Source: Morganella morganii
Lineage (GTDB): Bacteria > Pseudomonadota > Gammaproteobacteria > Enterobacterales > Enterobacteriaceae
Direction: 5' to 3'
Assembly: GCF_019402645.1 (NCBI RefSeq)
Contig: NZ_VKKS01000001.1
Coordinates: 495,450 to 559,449 of the forward strand
Length of the DNA: 64,000 nucleotides
A program made the position numbers and the translations under genes. The notes beneath the pieces were generated by a model that did not search any database, was not told the DNA's origin, and was given only the letters and a program-made list of their open reading frames with translations. Each line of letters begins with the position of its first letter. Within the stretch, counting starts at the first letter, position 1. Positions 35,092 through 47,340 of this stretch are shown here, piece by piece.

Positions 35092-36996
35092 ATGAATGAT
35101 AATATCGCGCTGAAAATGCAGCAGACCTATAACATCGCATACTGGGGCGGCAGCTATTACGGTGTGAATGACCTCGGTCATGTCACCGTCTGCCCGAATC
35201 CGGATATGCCGCAGGCCTCGGTTGACCTTGCAGAACTGGTCAACCGTGTGCAGAAAGAGCGGGAGCATATCCGTCTGCCTGCATTATTCTGCTTTCCGCA
35301 GATTTTGCAGCATCGTCTGCGCTCGATTAATGCCGCGTTCCGCCGTGCCCGCGAATCCTATGGTTACAAAGGTGATTATTTTCTGGTTTATCCGATCAAA
35401 GTTAACCAGCAGCGGCGCGTGATTGAAACCCTGGTTAATGCCGGGGAGCCGCTGGGACTGGAAGCCGGTTCCAAAGCCGAGCTGATGGCGGTACTGGCGC
35501 ATGCCGGTATGACCCGCAGTGTAATCGTCTGCAACGGCTATAAAGACCGGGAGTATATCCGCCTTGCCCTGATGGGTGAGAAACTGGGTCACAAAGTGTA
35601 TCTTGTGATTGAAAAAATGTCCGAAATTGCCGTGGTGCTTGAGGAAGCCAAAAATCTGGATGTGGTTCCGCGTCTGGGTGTGCGGGCTCGTCTGGCATCT
35701 CAGGGCTCCGGTAAATGGCAGGCCAGCGGCGGCGAGAAATCCAAGTTCGGCCTGGCAGCCACTCAGGTACTGCAACTGATTGATATGCTGCGTCAGGCAG
35801 ACAGCCTGGAGAGCCTGCAACTTCTGCACTTCCACCTCGGTTCGCAGATGGCGAATATTCGTGATATCGCCACCGGTGTCCGTGAATCTGCCCGTTTTTA
35901 TGTTGAACTGCATCAGTTGGGTGTCAATATTCAGTGCTTTGATGTCGGCGGCGGCCTCGGGGTGGATTATGAAGGCACCCGTTCGCAGTCTGACTGCTCC
36001 GTAAACTACGGGCTGAATGAGTATGCCAATAATGTGATCTGGGCTATCGGCGATGCCTGTGAAGAGCACGGCCTGCCGCACCCGACAGTGATTACCGAAT
36101 CCGGCCGTGCCCTGACAGCGCACCATACCGTGCTGGTCTCCAATGTGATCGGCGTGGAACGCAACGAGTTCTCCCCGGTGGAAGCCCCGGCTGAAGACGC
36201 ACCGCGTCCGGTTGCCAGCCTGTGGGAAACCTGGGAAGAGATGCAGACTAAGGGCAATGCCCGTTCTCTGCGCGAATGGCTGCATGACAGCCAGCTCGAC
36301 CTGCATGATATCCACACCCAGTACGCACAGGGCATGCTTTCCCTGACGGAACGCGCCTGGGCGGAAGGGCTGTATCTGAATATCTGCCGCCGTATTCAGC
36401 AGGATCTGGATCCCGGTAACCGCGCACACCGCCCGATTATCGATGAACTTCAGGAACGTATGGCGGATAAATTCTATGTGAATTTCTCGCTGTTCCAGTC
36501 ACTGCCGGATGCGTGGGGGATCGATCAGCTGTTCCCGGTACTGCCGATTGAAGGGCTGGATAAGCCGCTGGATCGCCGCGCGGTGCTGCTGGATATCACC
36601 TGTGACTCTGACGGCATTATTGACCACTATGTTGACGGCGACGGGGTGGCAACCACCATGCCGATGCCGTCTTATGATCCGGAAAATCCGCCGATGATGG
36701 GTTTTTTCATGATTGGGGCCTATCAGGAAATTCTCGGCAATATGCATAACCTGTTCGGCGATACCGCTGCGCTGGATGTGTATGTCGGAGAAAACGGTCA
36801 GGTGCGCTATCTGGAAAGTGAAGAAGGCGATTCCGTGGCGGATATGCTTCAGTATGTGAAGCTGGATCCGAAAATTCTGCTCGAACGCTTCCGTGATCAG
36901 GTGAAAATCTCTGATCTGGATGAAGAGGAGCAAAAGGCCTTTACCGAAGAGTTCGAGAGCGGCCTGTACGGTTACACTTATTTAGAAGATGAATAA
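35092..36996 (+). CDS. speA: Biosynthetic arginine decarboxylase SpeA
   Basis: SpeA makes agmatine from arginine using PLP. The 634 residues start at ATG with CAGGAG upstream. Family motifs are [15 protein letters not shown], the PLP lysine in [13 protein letters not shown] (about 105), HFHLGSQ (about 248), the PLP-phosphate loop [12 protein letters not shown] (about 285) and CDSDG near 503. It is cytoplasmic or periplasm-processed as in E. coli. speB follows after 59 bases, completing the arginine-to-putrescine route. Confidence 0.97.
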   Translation: MNDNIALKMQQTYNIAYWGGSYYGVNDLGHVTVCPNPDMPQASVDLAELVNRVQKEREHIRLPALFCFPQILQHRLRSINAAFRRARESYGYKGDYFLVYPIKVNQQRRVIETLVNAGEPLGLEAGSKAELMAVLAHAGMTRSVIVCNGYKDREYIRLALMGEKLGHKVYLVIEKMSEIAVVLEEAKNLDVVPRLGVRARLASQGSGKWQASGGEKSKFGLAATQVLQLIDMLRQADSLESLQLLHFHLGSQMANIRDIATGVRESARFYVELHQLGVNIQCFDVGGGLGVDYEGTRSQSDCSVNYGLNEYANNVIWAIGDACEEHGLPHPTVITESGRALTAHHTVLVSNVIGVERNEFSPVEAPAEDAPRPVASLWETWEEMQTKGNARSLREWLHDSQLDLHDIHTQYAQGMLSLTERAWAEGLYLNICRRIQQDLDPGNRAHRPIIDELQERMADKFYVNFSLFQSLPDAWGIDQLFPVLPIEGLDKPLDRRAVLLDITCDSDGIIDHYVDGDGVATTMPMPSYDPENPPMMGFFMIGAYQEILGNMHNLFGDTAALDVYVGENGQVRYLESEEGDSVADMLQYVKLDPKILLERFRDQVKISDLDEEEQKAFTEEFESGLYGYTYLEDE

Positions 36997-37055
36997 TGCC
37001 CGGCGGGATAATACGTCCGGTTTTGTGTCAGTAAGACATTGATAAAGGAATCATT

Positions 37056-37979
37056 ATGATTAACAGCACATTAGGCAATCAGACCGATAACTCACTGGTC
37101 TCTAATGCGTTTGGTTTTCTCCGCCTGCCGCTGAATTTTCAGCCGTACACCAGTGATGCGGACTGGGTGATCACCGGTGTTCCGTTTGATATGGCGACAT
37201 CCGGCCGCGCCGGTTCCCGTCACGGACCGGCCGCAATCCGCCAGATTTCAACCAATCTGGCCTGGGAAGGTAACCGCTGGCCGTGGACATTTGATATGCG
37301 CGAGCGCCTGAATGTGGTGGATTGCGGTGATCTGGTGTTTGCGTTCGGTGATGCACAGGATATGAGTAATAAGTTACAGGCGCACACAGAGAAAGTACTG
37401 GCGTCCGGTAAAAAATGTCTTTCTTTCGGGGGCGACCACTTTGTGACACTGCCGCTGCTGCGTGCGCATGCCAAACATTTCGGCAAGATGGCGCTGGTGC
37501 ATTTCGATGCACATACCGACACTTACGGTAACGGCAGTAAATTCGACCACGGCACCATGTTCTATCACGCACCGATTGAGGGACTGATTGACCCGGCGCA
37601 TTCTGTGCAGATTGGTATCCGTACCGAGCATGAAACAGATAACGGCTTCACGGTGATTGATGCCGCGCAGGTCAATGATCGCACCGTGGATGATGTCATT
37701 GCACAGGTGAAAGCGATTGTCGGTGATATGCCGGTTTATCTGACCTTTGATATCGACTGTCTGGACCCGGCATTTGCCCCGGGTACCGGCACACCGGTTA
37801 TCGGCGGTCTGACAACTGACCGTGCGCTGAAACTGCTGCGCGGCCTTCAGCCGCTGAATATTGTCGGGATGGATCTGGTGGAAGTGGCACCGGCGTATGA
37901 TCAGTCCGATATCACGGCACTGGCCGGGGCGACGATTGCACTGGAAATGCTCTATCTCCAGGCAGCGAAAAAAGGCTGA
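37056..37979 (+). CDS. speB: Agmatinase SpeB
   Basis: SpeB hydrolyses agmatine to putrescine and urea with a dinuclear Mn centre. The 307 residues hold all metal motifs of the ureohydrolase family: GGDHF (about 126), HFDAHTDTY (about 150-158) and [18 protein letters not shown] (about 230). It lies directly behind speA and ends at a terminator. Confidence 0.97.
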   Translation: MINSTLGNQTDNSLVSNAFGFLRLPLNFQPYTSDADWVITGVPFDMATSGRAGSRHGPAAIRQISTNLAWEGNRWPWTFDMRERLNVVDCGDLVFAFGDAQDMSNKLQAHTEKVLASGKKCLSFGGDHFVTLPLLRAHAKHFGKMALVHFDAHTDTYGNGSKFDHGTMFYHAPIEGLIDPAHSVQIGIRTEHETDNGFTVIDAAQVNDRTVDDVIAQVKAIVGDMPVYLTFDIDCLDPAFAPGTGTPVIGGLTTDRALKLLRGLQPLNIVGMDLVEVAPAYDQSDITALAGATIALEMLYLQAAKKG

Positions 37980-38003
37980 AACCGGTTTCATCACCGTTAA
38001 AAC

Positions 38004-38029
38004 AAAAGACCCGCAGTGCGGGTCTTTTT
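38004..38029 (+). terminator. Terminator after speAB
   Basis: AAAGACCCGCA and TGCGGGTCTTT form the stem, with a T-run after it, 25 bases past the speB stop. Confidence 0.88.
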
Positions 38030-38044
38030 GCATTTCAGAGGGGA

Positions 38045-38570
38045 TTATTTTTTCTTCGCGTATTTCAGTTAATCCAGCGCGACGGCAAAAATAATGATGC
38101 TGCCCTTGATAATGTACTGCCAGTACGGGTTGATGCCGATATAAGTCAGTCCGTAGTTTATCAGGGTAAAAATCAGTACTCCGGTCACGACACCCGGCAC
38201 AGTCCCGACCCCGCCCACCACACAGGCCGCAATGGCATCCGGCTCATACATAAAGCCGGGGTTATTGGTCGCACTGCCGATGCGCCCGGCTTCCGGCAGT
38301 CCGCCGAAAGCATAGAACACGCCGGATAAGGCATAAATCATAATCCGGTTCAGCCCGACCCGGCACCCGGCGGATAAGTCCGTATCCCGGGTGACAATCA
38401 GCCCGGCCACACCCAGCGCGATAATAATCCGCACCGAGGATTGTGTGAGGATATTATTCAGGTTCATCAGGCTGAGGAATGTCGGATCCTGAATGATAAT
38501 AATCGCCAGTAATACCAGCAGAACCATATAAATCCCCCCGTTCTTCAGATAGGACAGGAAGCCTGCCGGG
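38045..38570 (-). pseudogene. mglC: Remnant of galactoside ABC permease MglC
   Basis: The frame matches MglC at the N-terminus (FLSYLKNGGIYMVLLVLL, DPTFLSLMNLNNILTQSSVR) and C-terminus (GVFYAFGG, NYGLTYIGINPYWQYIIKG). About 145 middle residues are missing: the chain jumps from TDLSAGCRVGL to NRIMIYALSG, with the tripeptide VGL present at both ends in intact MglC. A stop replaces the codon before the terminal LKYAKKK (end 38045-38047), and the start is out of frame. mglA and mglB are gone. It cannot be functional. Confidence 0.9.
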
Positions 38571-38918
38571 GGTTTTCTGCACCGTTTTGCCGGTAAGTGC
38601 AATAATACGGACATCCGGTGTTTTATTGACATCACAGGCAGTATTCATTATTGCCAAAATACAGATCATCACCTCACCGGCAGTATCATATGAAATGTTG
38701 TCATGAGTTACAGTCTCCGTTTTTCTGTTTCTGCATTATCCTCCGCCGGGAATGTTACGGAATAAGACTCTGATGAATTTTGTTACAGGGATTTGCTGTG
38801 ACAGAGCCGGACAGTTGCTCATTATGTGCTTACCGGCTTGCAACCGGGGTAAAAACGCGTATGTTTTTAAATGAGTATTAATATCATAACGAGATACCTC
38901 ACTCATAAGGAGCACATC

Positions 38919-39698
38919 ATGGCACTAACGGGTAAAGTGGTTCTGGTTACCGGCGCTGCACAGGGGATTGGTCGTGGTATTGCATTACGGTTAGCCAAAG
39001 AAGGGGCGGATATCGCGCTGGTGGATCTGAAAGAAGAAGGGCTGGCGAAAGTCAAAAAAGAAGTGGAAGCCCTGGGCCGTAAAGCGGCAGTATTCACGGC
39101 GGATATCAGTCAGCGCGATCAGGTTTTTTCGGTTGTCGATAAGGCAGAAAAAGCGCTGGGCGGTTTTGATGTTATTGTTAATAACGCCGGTATCGCGCAG
39201 GTTAAAGCAATTGAAGATGTTCTGCCGGAGGATATGGATCGTATTTTTCGTATTAACGTCGATGGCACGATGTGGGGAATTCAGGCCGCAGCAGCCAAAT
39301 TCAAAGCACGCGGGCAGAAAGGGAAAATCATTAACGCCTCATCCATTGCCGGACATGATGGTTTTGCCTTACTCGGCGTCTATTCCGCCACCAAATTTGC
39401 AGTCCGTGCACTGACACAGGCAGCGGCCAAAGAGTTTGCCAGCAGCGGGATCACCGTGAATGCTTACTGTCCGGGAATTGTCGGCACGGATATGTGGGTG
39501 GAAATTGATGAGCGTTTCTCTGAAATCACCGGCGCGCCGAAAGGGGAAACCTACAAAAAATATGTCGATGGCATTGCGCTGGGCCGCGCCCAGACACCGG
39601 ATGATGTGGCGGCACTGGTTGCCTTCCTGGCAAGCGACGACTCGGATTACATCACCGGCCAGGCGATTCTGACCGACGGCGGTATTGTTTACCGTTAA
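38919..39698 (+). CDS. budC: Acetoin/diacetyl reductase, (S)-acetoin-forming, BudC type
   Basis: A short-chain dehydrogenase of 259 residues read from ATG 38919 (AAGGAG upstream). It has the NAD motif [20 protein letters not shown], the catalytic Ser in NASSIAG and Tyr-x3-Lys in [13 protein letters not shown]. The overall pattern, including [16 protein letters not shown] and [17 protein letters not shown], follows BudC of Klebsiella. It would interconvert diacetyl, acetoin and 2,3-butanediol with NADH. budA and budB are not here. A LysR-family gene follows. Confidence 0.85.
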   Translation: MALTGKVVLVTGAAQGIGRGIALRLAKEGADIALVDLKEEGLAKVKKEVEALGRKAAVFTADISQRDQVFSVVDKAEKALGGFDVIVNNAGIAQVKAIEDVLPEDMDRIFRINVDGTMWGIQAAAAKFKARGQKGKIINASSIAGHDGFALLGVYSATKFAVRALTQAAAKEFASSGITVNAYCPGIVGTDMWVEIDERFSEITGAPKGETYKKYVDGIALGRAQTPDDVAALVAFLASDDSDYITGQAILTDGGIVYR

Positions 39699-39795
39699 AT
39701 TATTGCGTTTATATTCACAGACATCCGCTGCATGATGAATGCGGCGGATTTTTTTATGTATACTGAACCGCAGGATAAATCTGCGGGTGACAGGC

Positions 39796-40716
39796 ATGAA
39801 ATACGATCTGAATGACCTTTATTATTTTGTGAAAGTGGTGGAATACGGCGGATTTTCCCCGGCCGGAGAGGCGCTGGGCATTCCGAAATCACGGCTCAGC
39901 AGACGTATTGCCGATCTGGAGCAGAAGCTGAATATTTCACTGATCTACCGTTCCACCCGCCAGTTTCATGTCACCGATATCGGACAGACTTTTTACCAGC
40001 AATGCAAAAATGTGATTGATGAGGCGGAAATTGCCGAAGAGATTATCTGCTCGGTACAGGGACATCCGCGCGGCAGTGTAAAATTTTCCTGTCCGGTTGC
40101 TTTGTTACAGGCGTATCTTCAGGATCTGCTGACGGATTTTATGGTGAAATACCCGGATATTGATGTGCAGATCCTGGCGGTTAACCGTCCTGTGGATGTG
40201 ATAAGTGAAGGGTTTGATCTTGCACTGCGGGTGCGATCCCTCCCGCTGGATGATTCCGGCCTGACCATGAAAGTGCTGGGGTATTCCCGGCGTATACTGG
40301 TTGCCTCGCCGCTGTTATTTGCCGGAAAAGCGGCACCGCAGCATCCGGATGAACTGACAGAGTTTCCGATCCTCGCCAACAGTGAACAAAAACAGAACTA
40401 TACCCTGACGCTGACCGGCGAAGACGGCAGCGGCATCACCAAACACCTCACGGCACGTCTTGCCACAACAGATGTGATGACTCTGCATCGCGCAGCATGC
40501 AAAGGCCTGGGAATTGCCCGTCTGCCGGAAGGTGTGGTTCTGAATGATTTGAATGCCGGGCGGCTTGTCCGCGTTCTGGCGGGCTGGCAGTTCCCGGAGG
40601 ATGTGATTCACGCGGTTTTCCCGTCCCGCAAAGGGGTGTTACCCGCTGTACAGGCACTGCTGAATTATCTGGCGGAGCATATCCCGCAGACGGTGGTGTC
40701 TGCGGGGCTGGAGTGA
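39796..40716 (+). CDS. LysR-family transcriptional regulator
   Basis: From ATG 39796 the protein has 306 residues. The N-terminal winged helix contains YYFVKVVEYGGFSPAGEALGIPKSRLSRRIADLE, and the rest is the two-lobed effector domain (FSCPVALLQ, GFDLALRVRSLP). The sequence type resembles the large group of DhcR/aldehyde- or quinone-responsive LysR proteins near oxidoreductases. It lies 98 bases after budC on the same strand and ends in a compound hairpin. Target and inducer are unknown; the convergent pirin gene or budC are candidates. Confidence 0.85.
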   Translation: MKYDLNDLYYFVKVVEYGGFSPAGEALGIPKSRLSRRIADLEQKLNISLIYRSTRQFHVTDIGQTFYQQCKNVIDEAEIAEEIICSVQGHPRGSVKFSCPVALLQAYLQDLLTDFMVKYPDIDVQILAVNRPVDVISEGFDLALRVRSLPLDDSGLTMKVLGYSRRILVASPLLFAGKAAPQHPDELTEFPILANSEQKQNYTLTLTGEDGSGITKHLTARLATTDVMTLHRAACKGLGIARLPEGVVLNDLNAGRLVRVLAGWQFPEDVIHAVFPSRKGVLPAVQALLNYLAEHIPQTVVSAGLE

Positions 40717-40717
40717 C

Positions 40718-40784
40718 AATGAGGCAAATAATCATTCTATTCGCCTCAATTGGTGAGCAGAATAGCGGTATTATTCGCCTCATT
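40718..40784. terminator. Compound inverted repeats between the LysR gene and pirin
   Basis: AATGAGGCAAATAAT (40718-40732) pairs at 14 of 15 positions with ATTATTCGCCTCATT (40770-40784). Inside lies a smaller CTATTCGCCTCA/TGAGCAGAATAG hairpin. The unit TATTCGCCTCA therefore occurs twice directly and once inverted. It sits between convergent genes and probably ends both transcripts. Confidence 0.55.
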
Positions 40785-40788
40785 TACG

Positions 40789-41661
40789 TTATGCGGCGGG
40801 GATATGCCCGAAACGGCCGCTGTTGAAATCCTCAATGGCTTCGCGGATTTCCTGCTCACTGTTCATCACAAACGGGCCGTAACCGACAACCGGCTCATCG
40901 ATAGGCTCGCCGCTGAGGAACAGGACAACCGCATCTTCGGTTGCTTCCAGCAAAATGGTGCTGTCAGCGCCGTCCAGAATCAGCAGCTCGCCGGTGTGCA
41001 GCGGTGCGCGGCTGTCGGCATAAATGCTGCCGTGCAGGACAATCAGCCCGGCGTTGCGGTTAGCTTTTGCCGCCAGCCCGGCGACTTTCCCGGCTTTCAG
41101 GCGCAGATCCCACACATCCATCTCTGTGAACGTCCGTGCCGGGCCGCGTGCACCGGCATATTCCCCGGCAATTACCCGCAGCGTTCCCGCCTCATTCGGC
41201 AGTGTAACCGCCGGGATGGTGCTGTTTTCCAGTAACTGATACCCCGGAGCTGCGGATTTTGCGGAAGCAGGCAGATTCACCCACAACTGCACCATATCCA
41301 GAGTGCCGCCTTCCTGCATAAAGCGATCAGAGTGGTATTCCTGGTGCAGAATACCGGATGCTGCTGTCATCCACTGCACATCCCCTTTGCCGATCACGCC
41401 GCCCTGACCGGTGGAATCGTGGTGAGCCACCTCGCCGTCATAGACGATAGTCACGGTTTCAAAGCCGCGATGCGGGTGTTCACCGACACCCCGGTTTGCG
41501 CCTGCCGATGCCGGGAAATCCGCCGGACCGGCGCGGTCGAGCAGGATAAACGGGTTCAGATGTTTGCCGTGATTGCTGTAGGAAAACATCTGGCTGACCG
41601 GAAAGCCGTCGCCGACCCAATGACCTTTCGGGGCACGGTAGGTGCCGATAATGTTTCTCAT
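40789..41661 (-). CDS. Pirin-family bicupin protein
   Basis: Starting at MRNIIGTYR (41661), the protein has 290 residues. The N-terminal cupin carries metal ligands in GVGEHPHRGFETVTIVY (about 52-68) and GILHQEYHS (about 103-111). The second cupin is degenerate. Bacterial pirins bind iron, and some oxidise quercetin or modulate pyruvate dehydrogenase. This copy stands alone. The specific role is unknown. Confidence 0.9.
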   Translation of the reverse strand: MRNIIGTYRAPKGHWVGDGFPVSQMFSYSNHGKHLNPFILLDRAGPADFPASAGANRGVGEHPHRGFETVTIVYDGEVAHHDSTGQGGVIGKGDVQWMTAASGILHQEYHSDRFMQEGGTLDMVQLWVNLPASAKSAAPGYQLLENSTIPAVTLPNEAGTLRVIAGEYAGARGPARTFTEMDVWDLRLKAGKVAGLAAKANRNAGLIVLHGSIYADSRAPLHTGELLILDGADSTILLEATEDAVVLFLSGEPIDEPVVGYGPFVMNSEQEIREAIEDFNSGRFGHIPAA

Positions 41662-41771
41662 GATGTCTCTCCTGATAATTATGTATGAACAGATAATAAG
41701 GTCACAAATCATCAGGGAGTAGTCATGAAAGCGGGTTTCACTGTTGCAGAAACAGAACAATCAAACCCGGC

Positions 41772-43193
41772 TTATCCGGAGTGCAGTGATTCCCGGCACC
41801 ATTGCGCCAGCCGGGCGATTGCATCCTCTACTTCCTTATCACAGCCGAACCCGGCATTGAGCCGGAAACAGCGGTCATAGCGGCTGTCGGTGGTAAAGAT
41901 ATGCCCGGGAGCGATACCGATCCCCTCCGCCCGGGCATTAAGAAACAGATCCCGCACATTCAGGCTGCCTTCCGGCATGGTGACCCATAAGACATAGCCG
42001 CCTTCCGGTTCGGTCACCGTGGTGCCCGGCGGAAATTCCCGCAGTACGACCCGGCGGATGTTTTGTATCTGAGCCGCCAGTTCACGGCGCAGCCTGCGCA
42101 GATGAGCATCATAGCCGCCGTTGCTCAGCAGTTCGCTGATAGCCGCCTGTGGCAGCACTTGTGACCCCATGGATGAGGTGTATTTGAGAGAGGTGATTTT
42201 GCGCATGTAATGCTGACTGTGAACCCAGCCGATACGCACACCGGGCGCGATGGTTTTGGAAAATCCGCTGCACAGAATGACATTGCGGCTGAATGCCCGC
42301 ATCGGGAACGGGCGCTGCCCGCCGAATGCGGCATCGCCGAAGGTATCATCCTCAATAATGATCACGCCGTTTTCATCCGCCTGACGGGTTATCTCCGCTT
42401 TGACTTCATCCGGGATCGTTTTACCCAGCGGATTATTGACGTTGGCGAGTGTGACAAAGGCTTTGACCGCTTTACGGCGGAACAGGGCAGTGAGTTTATC
42501 ACAATTCACGTAACCCTCCTGACAGGTATCCACTTCGGTCAGCCGCAGATTCAGATTACACAGCATCTGTAACAGTACAAAGTAGCAGGGGGATTCCACC
42601 GCCACCGCATCCCCGGGACTGAGGGTGGCACGCAGCGCCAGTGATAATGCTTCAATACAGCCGTTGGTGATAAGCAAAGTTTCCGGTGTGATATGACAAC
42701 CGTAACTGACCGCGCGGCGGGCAATCTCCTCTTTCAGCGGGGCATAGCCGGTGCCTTTGACCGAATCCCCCAGCAGGAAAGGCTTGCTGTAACTGAGCTG
42801 GCGCATGATAAGACTCAGTTTTCTGACCGGATAGAGCTCCCGGCGGCCGTTAGCCAGATCCAGCCGGACACGGCACTCCTCACCGACCATTGACATATGC
42901 AGTTCCGTCTGTTCATCCAGCGGGGCATAATCAGCGGTGTGTGTCTCTGTATTGCTGTTTTCCGCCGCCGCAGGCTGAACCGGGGCGACAAAAAATCCGG
43001 ATTTCGGCCGCGCCACCGCAACATGCTCATCTTCCAGTGTGCGCAGTACTTTCAGGGCTGTGGTCAGACTGACATTGTACTGCGCTGCCAGAACACGGAC
43101 GGATGGCAGACGGCTGTCCGGCGGTAAAACCCCCTCACGGACAGCCTGTTTTATCTGATCGGCCATCTGCCGGTAGCGCGGAAGCTGTACCAT
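41772..43193 (-). CDS. MocR-type GntR regulator with aminotransferase domain
   Basis: From MVQLPRYRQ (43193) the protein has 473 residues. The N-terminal GntR winged helix contains SRLPSVRVLAAQYNVSLTTALKVLRTLE. The rest is a fold-type I aminotransferase-like domain with the PLP lysine in SGFSKTIAPGVRIGW (about 310) and NVNNPLG and EDDTFGDAAF as cofactor contacts. MocR proteins use PLP as an effector ligand. Immediately divergent is a broken YbaK-family gene followed by a GNAT acetyltransferase gene, likely targets of the regulator. Confidence 0.9.
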   Translation of the reverse strand: MVQLPRYRQMADQIKQAVREGVLPPDSRLPSVRVLAAQYNVSLTTALKVLRTLEDEHVAVARPKSGFFVAPVQPAAAENSNTETHTADYAPLDEQTELHMSMVGEECRVRLDLANGRRELYPVRKLSLIMRQLSYSKPFLLGDSVKGTGYAPLKEEIARRAVSYGCHITPETLLITNGCIEALSLALRATLSPGDAVAVESPCYFVLLQMLCNLNLRLTEVDTCQEGYVNCDKLTALFRRKAVKAFVTLANVNNPLGKTIPDEVKAEITRQADENGVIIIEDDTFGDAAFGGQRPFPMRAFSRNVILCSGFSKTIAPGVRIGWVHSQHYMRKITSLKYTSSMGSQVLPQAAISELLSNGGYDAHLRRLRRELAAQIQNIRRVVLREFPPGTTVTEPEGGYVLWVTMPEGSLNVRDLFLNARAEGIGIAPGHIFTTDSRYDRCFRLNAGFGCDKEVEDAIARLAQWCRESLHSG

Positions 43194-43292
43194 CTGTTCT
43201 GCCTCATTCTTACGGGTTCTGTGTGTTTCTGTAAGAGTACGTTGAGAGTAAATTATGACGCAAGGATTTCTCCGGCTGATTATGAGGTTTAT

Positions 43293-43711
43293 ATGACAAC
43301 ATTTGACAAAATCACGCACTTACCGGATTCCCGCAGGGTCTCCTTTGAGGTGATCGAACATCCGGCGGAAGGCCGTTCTGATGCGATAAGTAAAATCCGG
43401 GGAAATAAACTGAGTCAGGCGGCGAAAGCCGTGGTCTTACAGGTTACCGGAAGTAATCCGGAAATCCGCTATGTGCCGGCGATCGTGCCGGTTGCCCGAT
43501 GGGTGCTGTCCCGCCCTTTAGCTTTCATGAGGAACTGACATTATATGCTGATAAGCGTCTGACCGGCGCCGGGCAGGTATACTTTAATGCCGGTGAACTG
43601 GTGAGATCGGTGTCTCTGGCAGCAGATGACTATTTCAGTGTGATCGGCCGTGATCGCATTACGGATATTGCGGACCACCCGCAGCGGAATAACAACAATA
43701 ACGGAGAATAA
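43293..43711 (+). pseudogene. Broken YbaK/ProX-type aminoacyl-tRNA deacylase gene
   Basis: The first frame (43293-43538) reads FEVIEHPAEGRSDAISKIRG and AAKAVVLQV, the N-terminal half of a YbaK-domain editing protein. A second frame, up to 43711, reads GAVPPFSFHEELTLYADKRL and FNAGELVRSVSL, the C-terminal half. Between them about 35-40 residues of the family are missing and the frame shifts. Intact relatives deacylate mischarged tRNA in trans. This copy is inactive as written. Confidence 0.82.
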
Positions 43712-43713
43712 CG

Positions 43714-44262
43714 ATGGAATATTGTGTTGCTGAACTGACGGATATGGAGCAGGTAAAAGCATTATTAAAACGTTACCATCTGACCACCATCAGTGATGAG
43801 GATAAGCCGGACGGCTTTGTCACCACACAGATGAGCGACGAACAGATGATTGACCTGATTGAAAATGAGAAGGGGTTATTTGTCGCCAAACAGGATGGTA
43901 AGGTGGCGGCGTTTGTGATGGCGGCATCCTGGCAGTACTGGTCACCCTGGCCGTTGTTTTCCCATATGATTGATAAATTGGGAGATTATGAATTTTCCGG
44001 TCAGACACTGACCACGGAGAACTCTTATCAGTACGGCCCGGTCTGTATTGATACATCACTGCGCGGGCAGGGCGTGCTGGAAGGGCTGTTTGCTTTTGCG
44101 CTGGAAAAAATGTCACAGCGGTTTGATATCCTGGTAACCTTTATCAATAAGGTTAATCCACGCTCTTATGCCGCACACACCCGTAAACTGGGACTGATCG
44201 TGCTGGATGAGTTCGGATTCAATAATAACCATTATTACTGGCTGGTCTGCAAAACCCGCTGA
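43714..44262 (+). CDS. GNAT-family acetyltransferase
   Basis: The 182-residue protein has GNAT features: a substrate-side N-terminal half, then NSYQYGPVCIDTSLRGQGVLEGLFAFAL (about 106-134), where the RGQGV loop binds acetyl-CoA, and NKVNPRSYAAHTRKLGL near 147. It starts 2 bases after the YbaK pseudogene with GGAG upstream and ends at a terminator. The substrate is unknown. Confidence 0.83.
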   Translation: MEYCVAELTDMEQVKALLKRYHLTTISDEDKPDGFVTTQMSDEQMIDLIENEKGLFVAKQDGKVAAFVMAASWQYWSPWPLFSHMIDKLGDYEFSGQTLTTENSYQYGPVCIDTSLRGQGVLEGLFAFALEKMSQRFDILVTFINKVNPRSYAAHTRKLGLIVLDEFGFNNNHYYWLVCKTR

Positions 44263-44280
44263 GCAGTCTGAAAAAACAAC

Positions 44281-44325
44281 AAACCCGCCTCAGCTGCTGA
44301 ATGAGCAGGGCTGCGGCGGGTTTTT
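44281..44325. terminator. Terminator between the GNAT gene and fabV
   Basis: AAACCCGCC (44281-44289) pairs with GGCGGGTTT (44315-44323) around a long structured loop, with T residues after it. It lies between convergent genes. Confidence 0.78.
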
Positions 44326-44336
44326 CCGTGATGATC

Positions 44337-45536
44337 TTAAACTAATTCTTTCACGTCGAAGTTAACTTCGCCGCTTAAATCAGCCTCATAATCAACGCCG
44401 TCCAGGCCAAAGCCGAATAAACGGAGGAACTCCGCTTTATAGCCCTGGTAGTCTGTTAGCTCATTGATATTATTATCATTAAGTTGCTGCCAGATTTCAC
44501 GGCAGGTATTCTGCACATCATCGCGTAATTCCCGGTCATCCAGACGCAGACGATGTTTTTCATCGGTTTCCGGTACTGCGCCGTTAAACAGTTTCGTGGC
44601 AAATAAGCGCTGAGTCTGTTCGATACAGCCTTCGTGAATGCCTTTCTCTTTCATGATCTTAAACACGATAGAGATATATAACGGCATAACCGGAATCGCG
44701 GAAGACGCCTGAGTGACAACAGATTTCAGTACTGTGACATACGCCGCGCCGCCTTTGGCCTGCAATTTCTGATTAATCGCTGATGCTGCGCGATCCAAAT
44801 CTTCTTTCGCTTTACCTAACGTACCATGCCAGTAAATCGGCCATGTTAAATCGGTACCAATATAGGAGTAGGCAACAGACTGTGCATTATCCGCCAGAAC
44901 ACCGGCCTCATCTAATGCATTCATCCACAGTTCCCAGTCCTGACCGCCCATCACTTTGACAGTGTCTGCAATTTCCTGATCATTGGCCGGTTCAACAACG
45001 GCTTCGAACAGCACGTCTTTGTTGGTATCCAGCGCGACAGATTTATACGGTTCGCCGATAGGTTTTAAGGCAGAGCGGACGATTTCACCGGTTTCCGGCA
45101 TTTTGCGGACCGGTGAAGCCAGTGAATAAACAACAAGATCAATCTGGCCCAAATCCTGTTTAATTAAATCAATAACGGTCTGACGGCATTCATCAGAGAA
45201 GGCATCACCGTTAATACTTTTCGCATACAGGCCTTCTTCTTTGGCTGCTTTATCAAAAGCCGCTGCGTTGTACCAGCCGGCAGAACCGGTTTTGCTTTCG
45301 CTGCCCGGTTTTTCAAAAAATACGCCGATAGTCGCCGCACCACTGCCGAATGCAGCATTGATGCGGGAAGCCAGACCGTAACCGGTGGATGCACCAATCA
45401 CCAGAACCTTTTTGGGACCGTTTTTCAGTTCGCCGCGGGATTTTACGCAGGCGATTTGCTCACGAACATGGGCTTCACAGCCCGCCGGGTGAGCGGTAGT
45501 GCAGATAAAACCACGAATTTTAGGTTTGATAATCAT
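44337..45536 (-). CDS. fabV: NADH-dependent enoyl-ACP reductase FabV (trans-2-enoyl-CoA reductase type)
   Basis: FabV performs the last step of the fatty acid elongation cycle. The 399 residues start [17 protein letters not shown], the FabV signature. An NADH-binding [15 protein letters not shown] is at about 45, and the active-site Tyr-x8-Lys appears in [10 protein letters not shown] near 235-244. FabV is insensitive to triclosan, unlike FabI. It is a single-gene unit. Confidence 0.95.
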   Translation of the reverse strand: MIIKPKIRGFICTTAHPAGCEAHVREQIACVKSRGELKNGPKKVLVIGASTGYGLASRINAAFGSGAATIGVFFEKPGSESKTGSAGWYNAAAFDKAAKEEGLYAKSINGDAFSDECRQTVIDLIKQDLGQIDLVVYSLASPVRKMPETGEIVRSALKPIGEPYKSVALDTNKDVLFEAVVEPANDQEIADTVKVMGGQDWELWMNALDEAGVLADNAQSVAYSYIGTDLTWPIYWHGTLGKAKEDLDRAASAINQKLQAKGGAAYVTVLKSVVTQASSAIPVMPLYISIVFKIMKEKGIHEGCIEQTQRLFATKLFNGAVPETDEKHRLRLDDRELRDDVQNTCREIWQQLNDNNINELTDYQGYKAEFLRLFGFGLDGVDYEADLSGEVNFDVKELV

Positions 45537-45753
45537 AGTTATTTTTTCTTGGTAGCCAACAATCAGGGGCTAATATACCTGATCTTCTTCATTTACTTAA
45601 GACAATGCGGCGATAAACCCGCAGAGCAGACCAGTTCATTGCAGCTTTGCTACCCTGAATGCGGTGTATTTTGTTATTTTTGCGGACTGATACATTTTTC
45701 TGCCGGATTGCCTCCGGTATTTCCGCTATGATAGCCGTCTTCATAACGGATAA

Positions 45754-47116
<1,363 letters not shown>

Positions 47117-47340
47117 CGTGTTAATGATATCCGTGTATTCAGCCCGGTATAATGACCGTTAATTCCCGGACGGGTGCCGATACTGGCAAATTGAGCAATA
47201 AAATACAGTGATGGTTTTCAGATTGTTAAATAGTAACGGCTCAGAGTGCCTTAATCTATCAGTGTTATCCGAAGCGTGACGGGGATAGAAATAAAAAGCC
47301 CGGCGAAGGTGTGCCGGGCAGGAATATGAAAATATAATGT

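Noticed and set aside
35284-36429. A 381-codon open frame antisense to speA
   Set aside because: It lies entirely opposite a strongly conserved gene, has no ribosome site of note, and its His/Gln/Gly-rich product is what antisense of GC-biased coding frames yields. Similar long antisense frames at 21496-22386 and 47653-48552 were rejected for the same reason.
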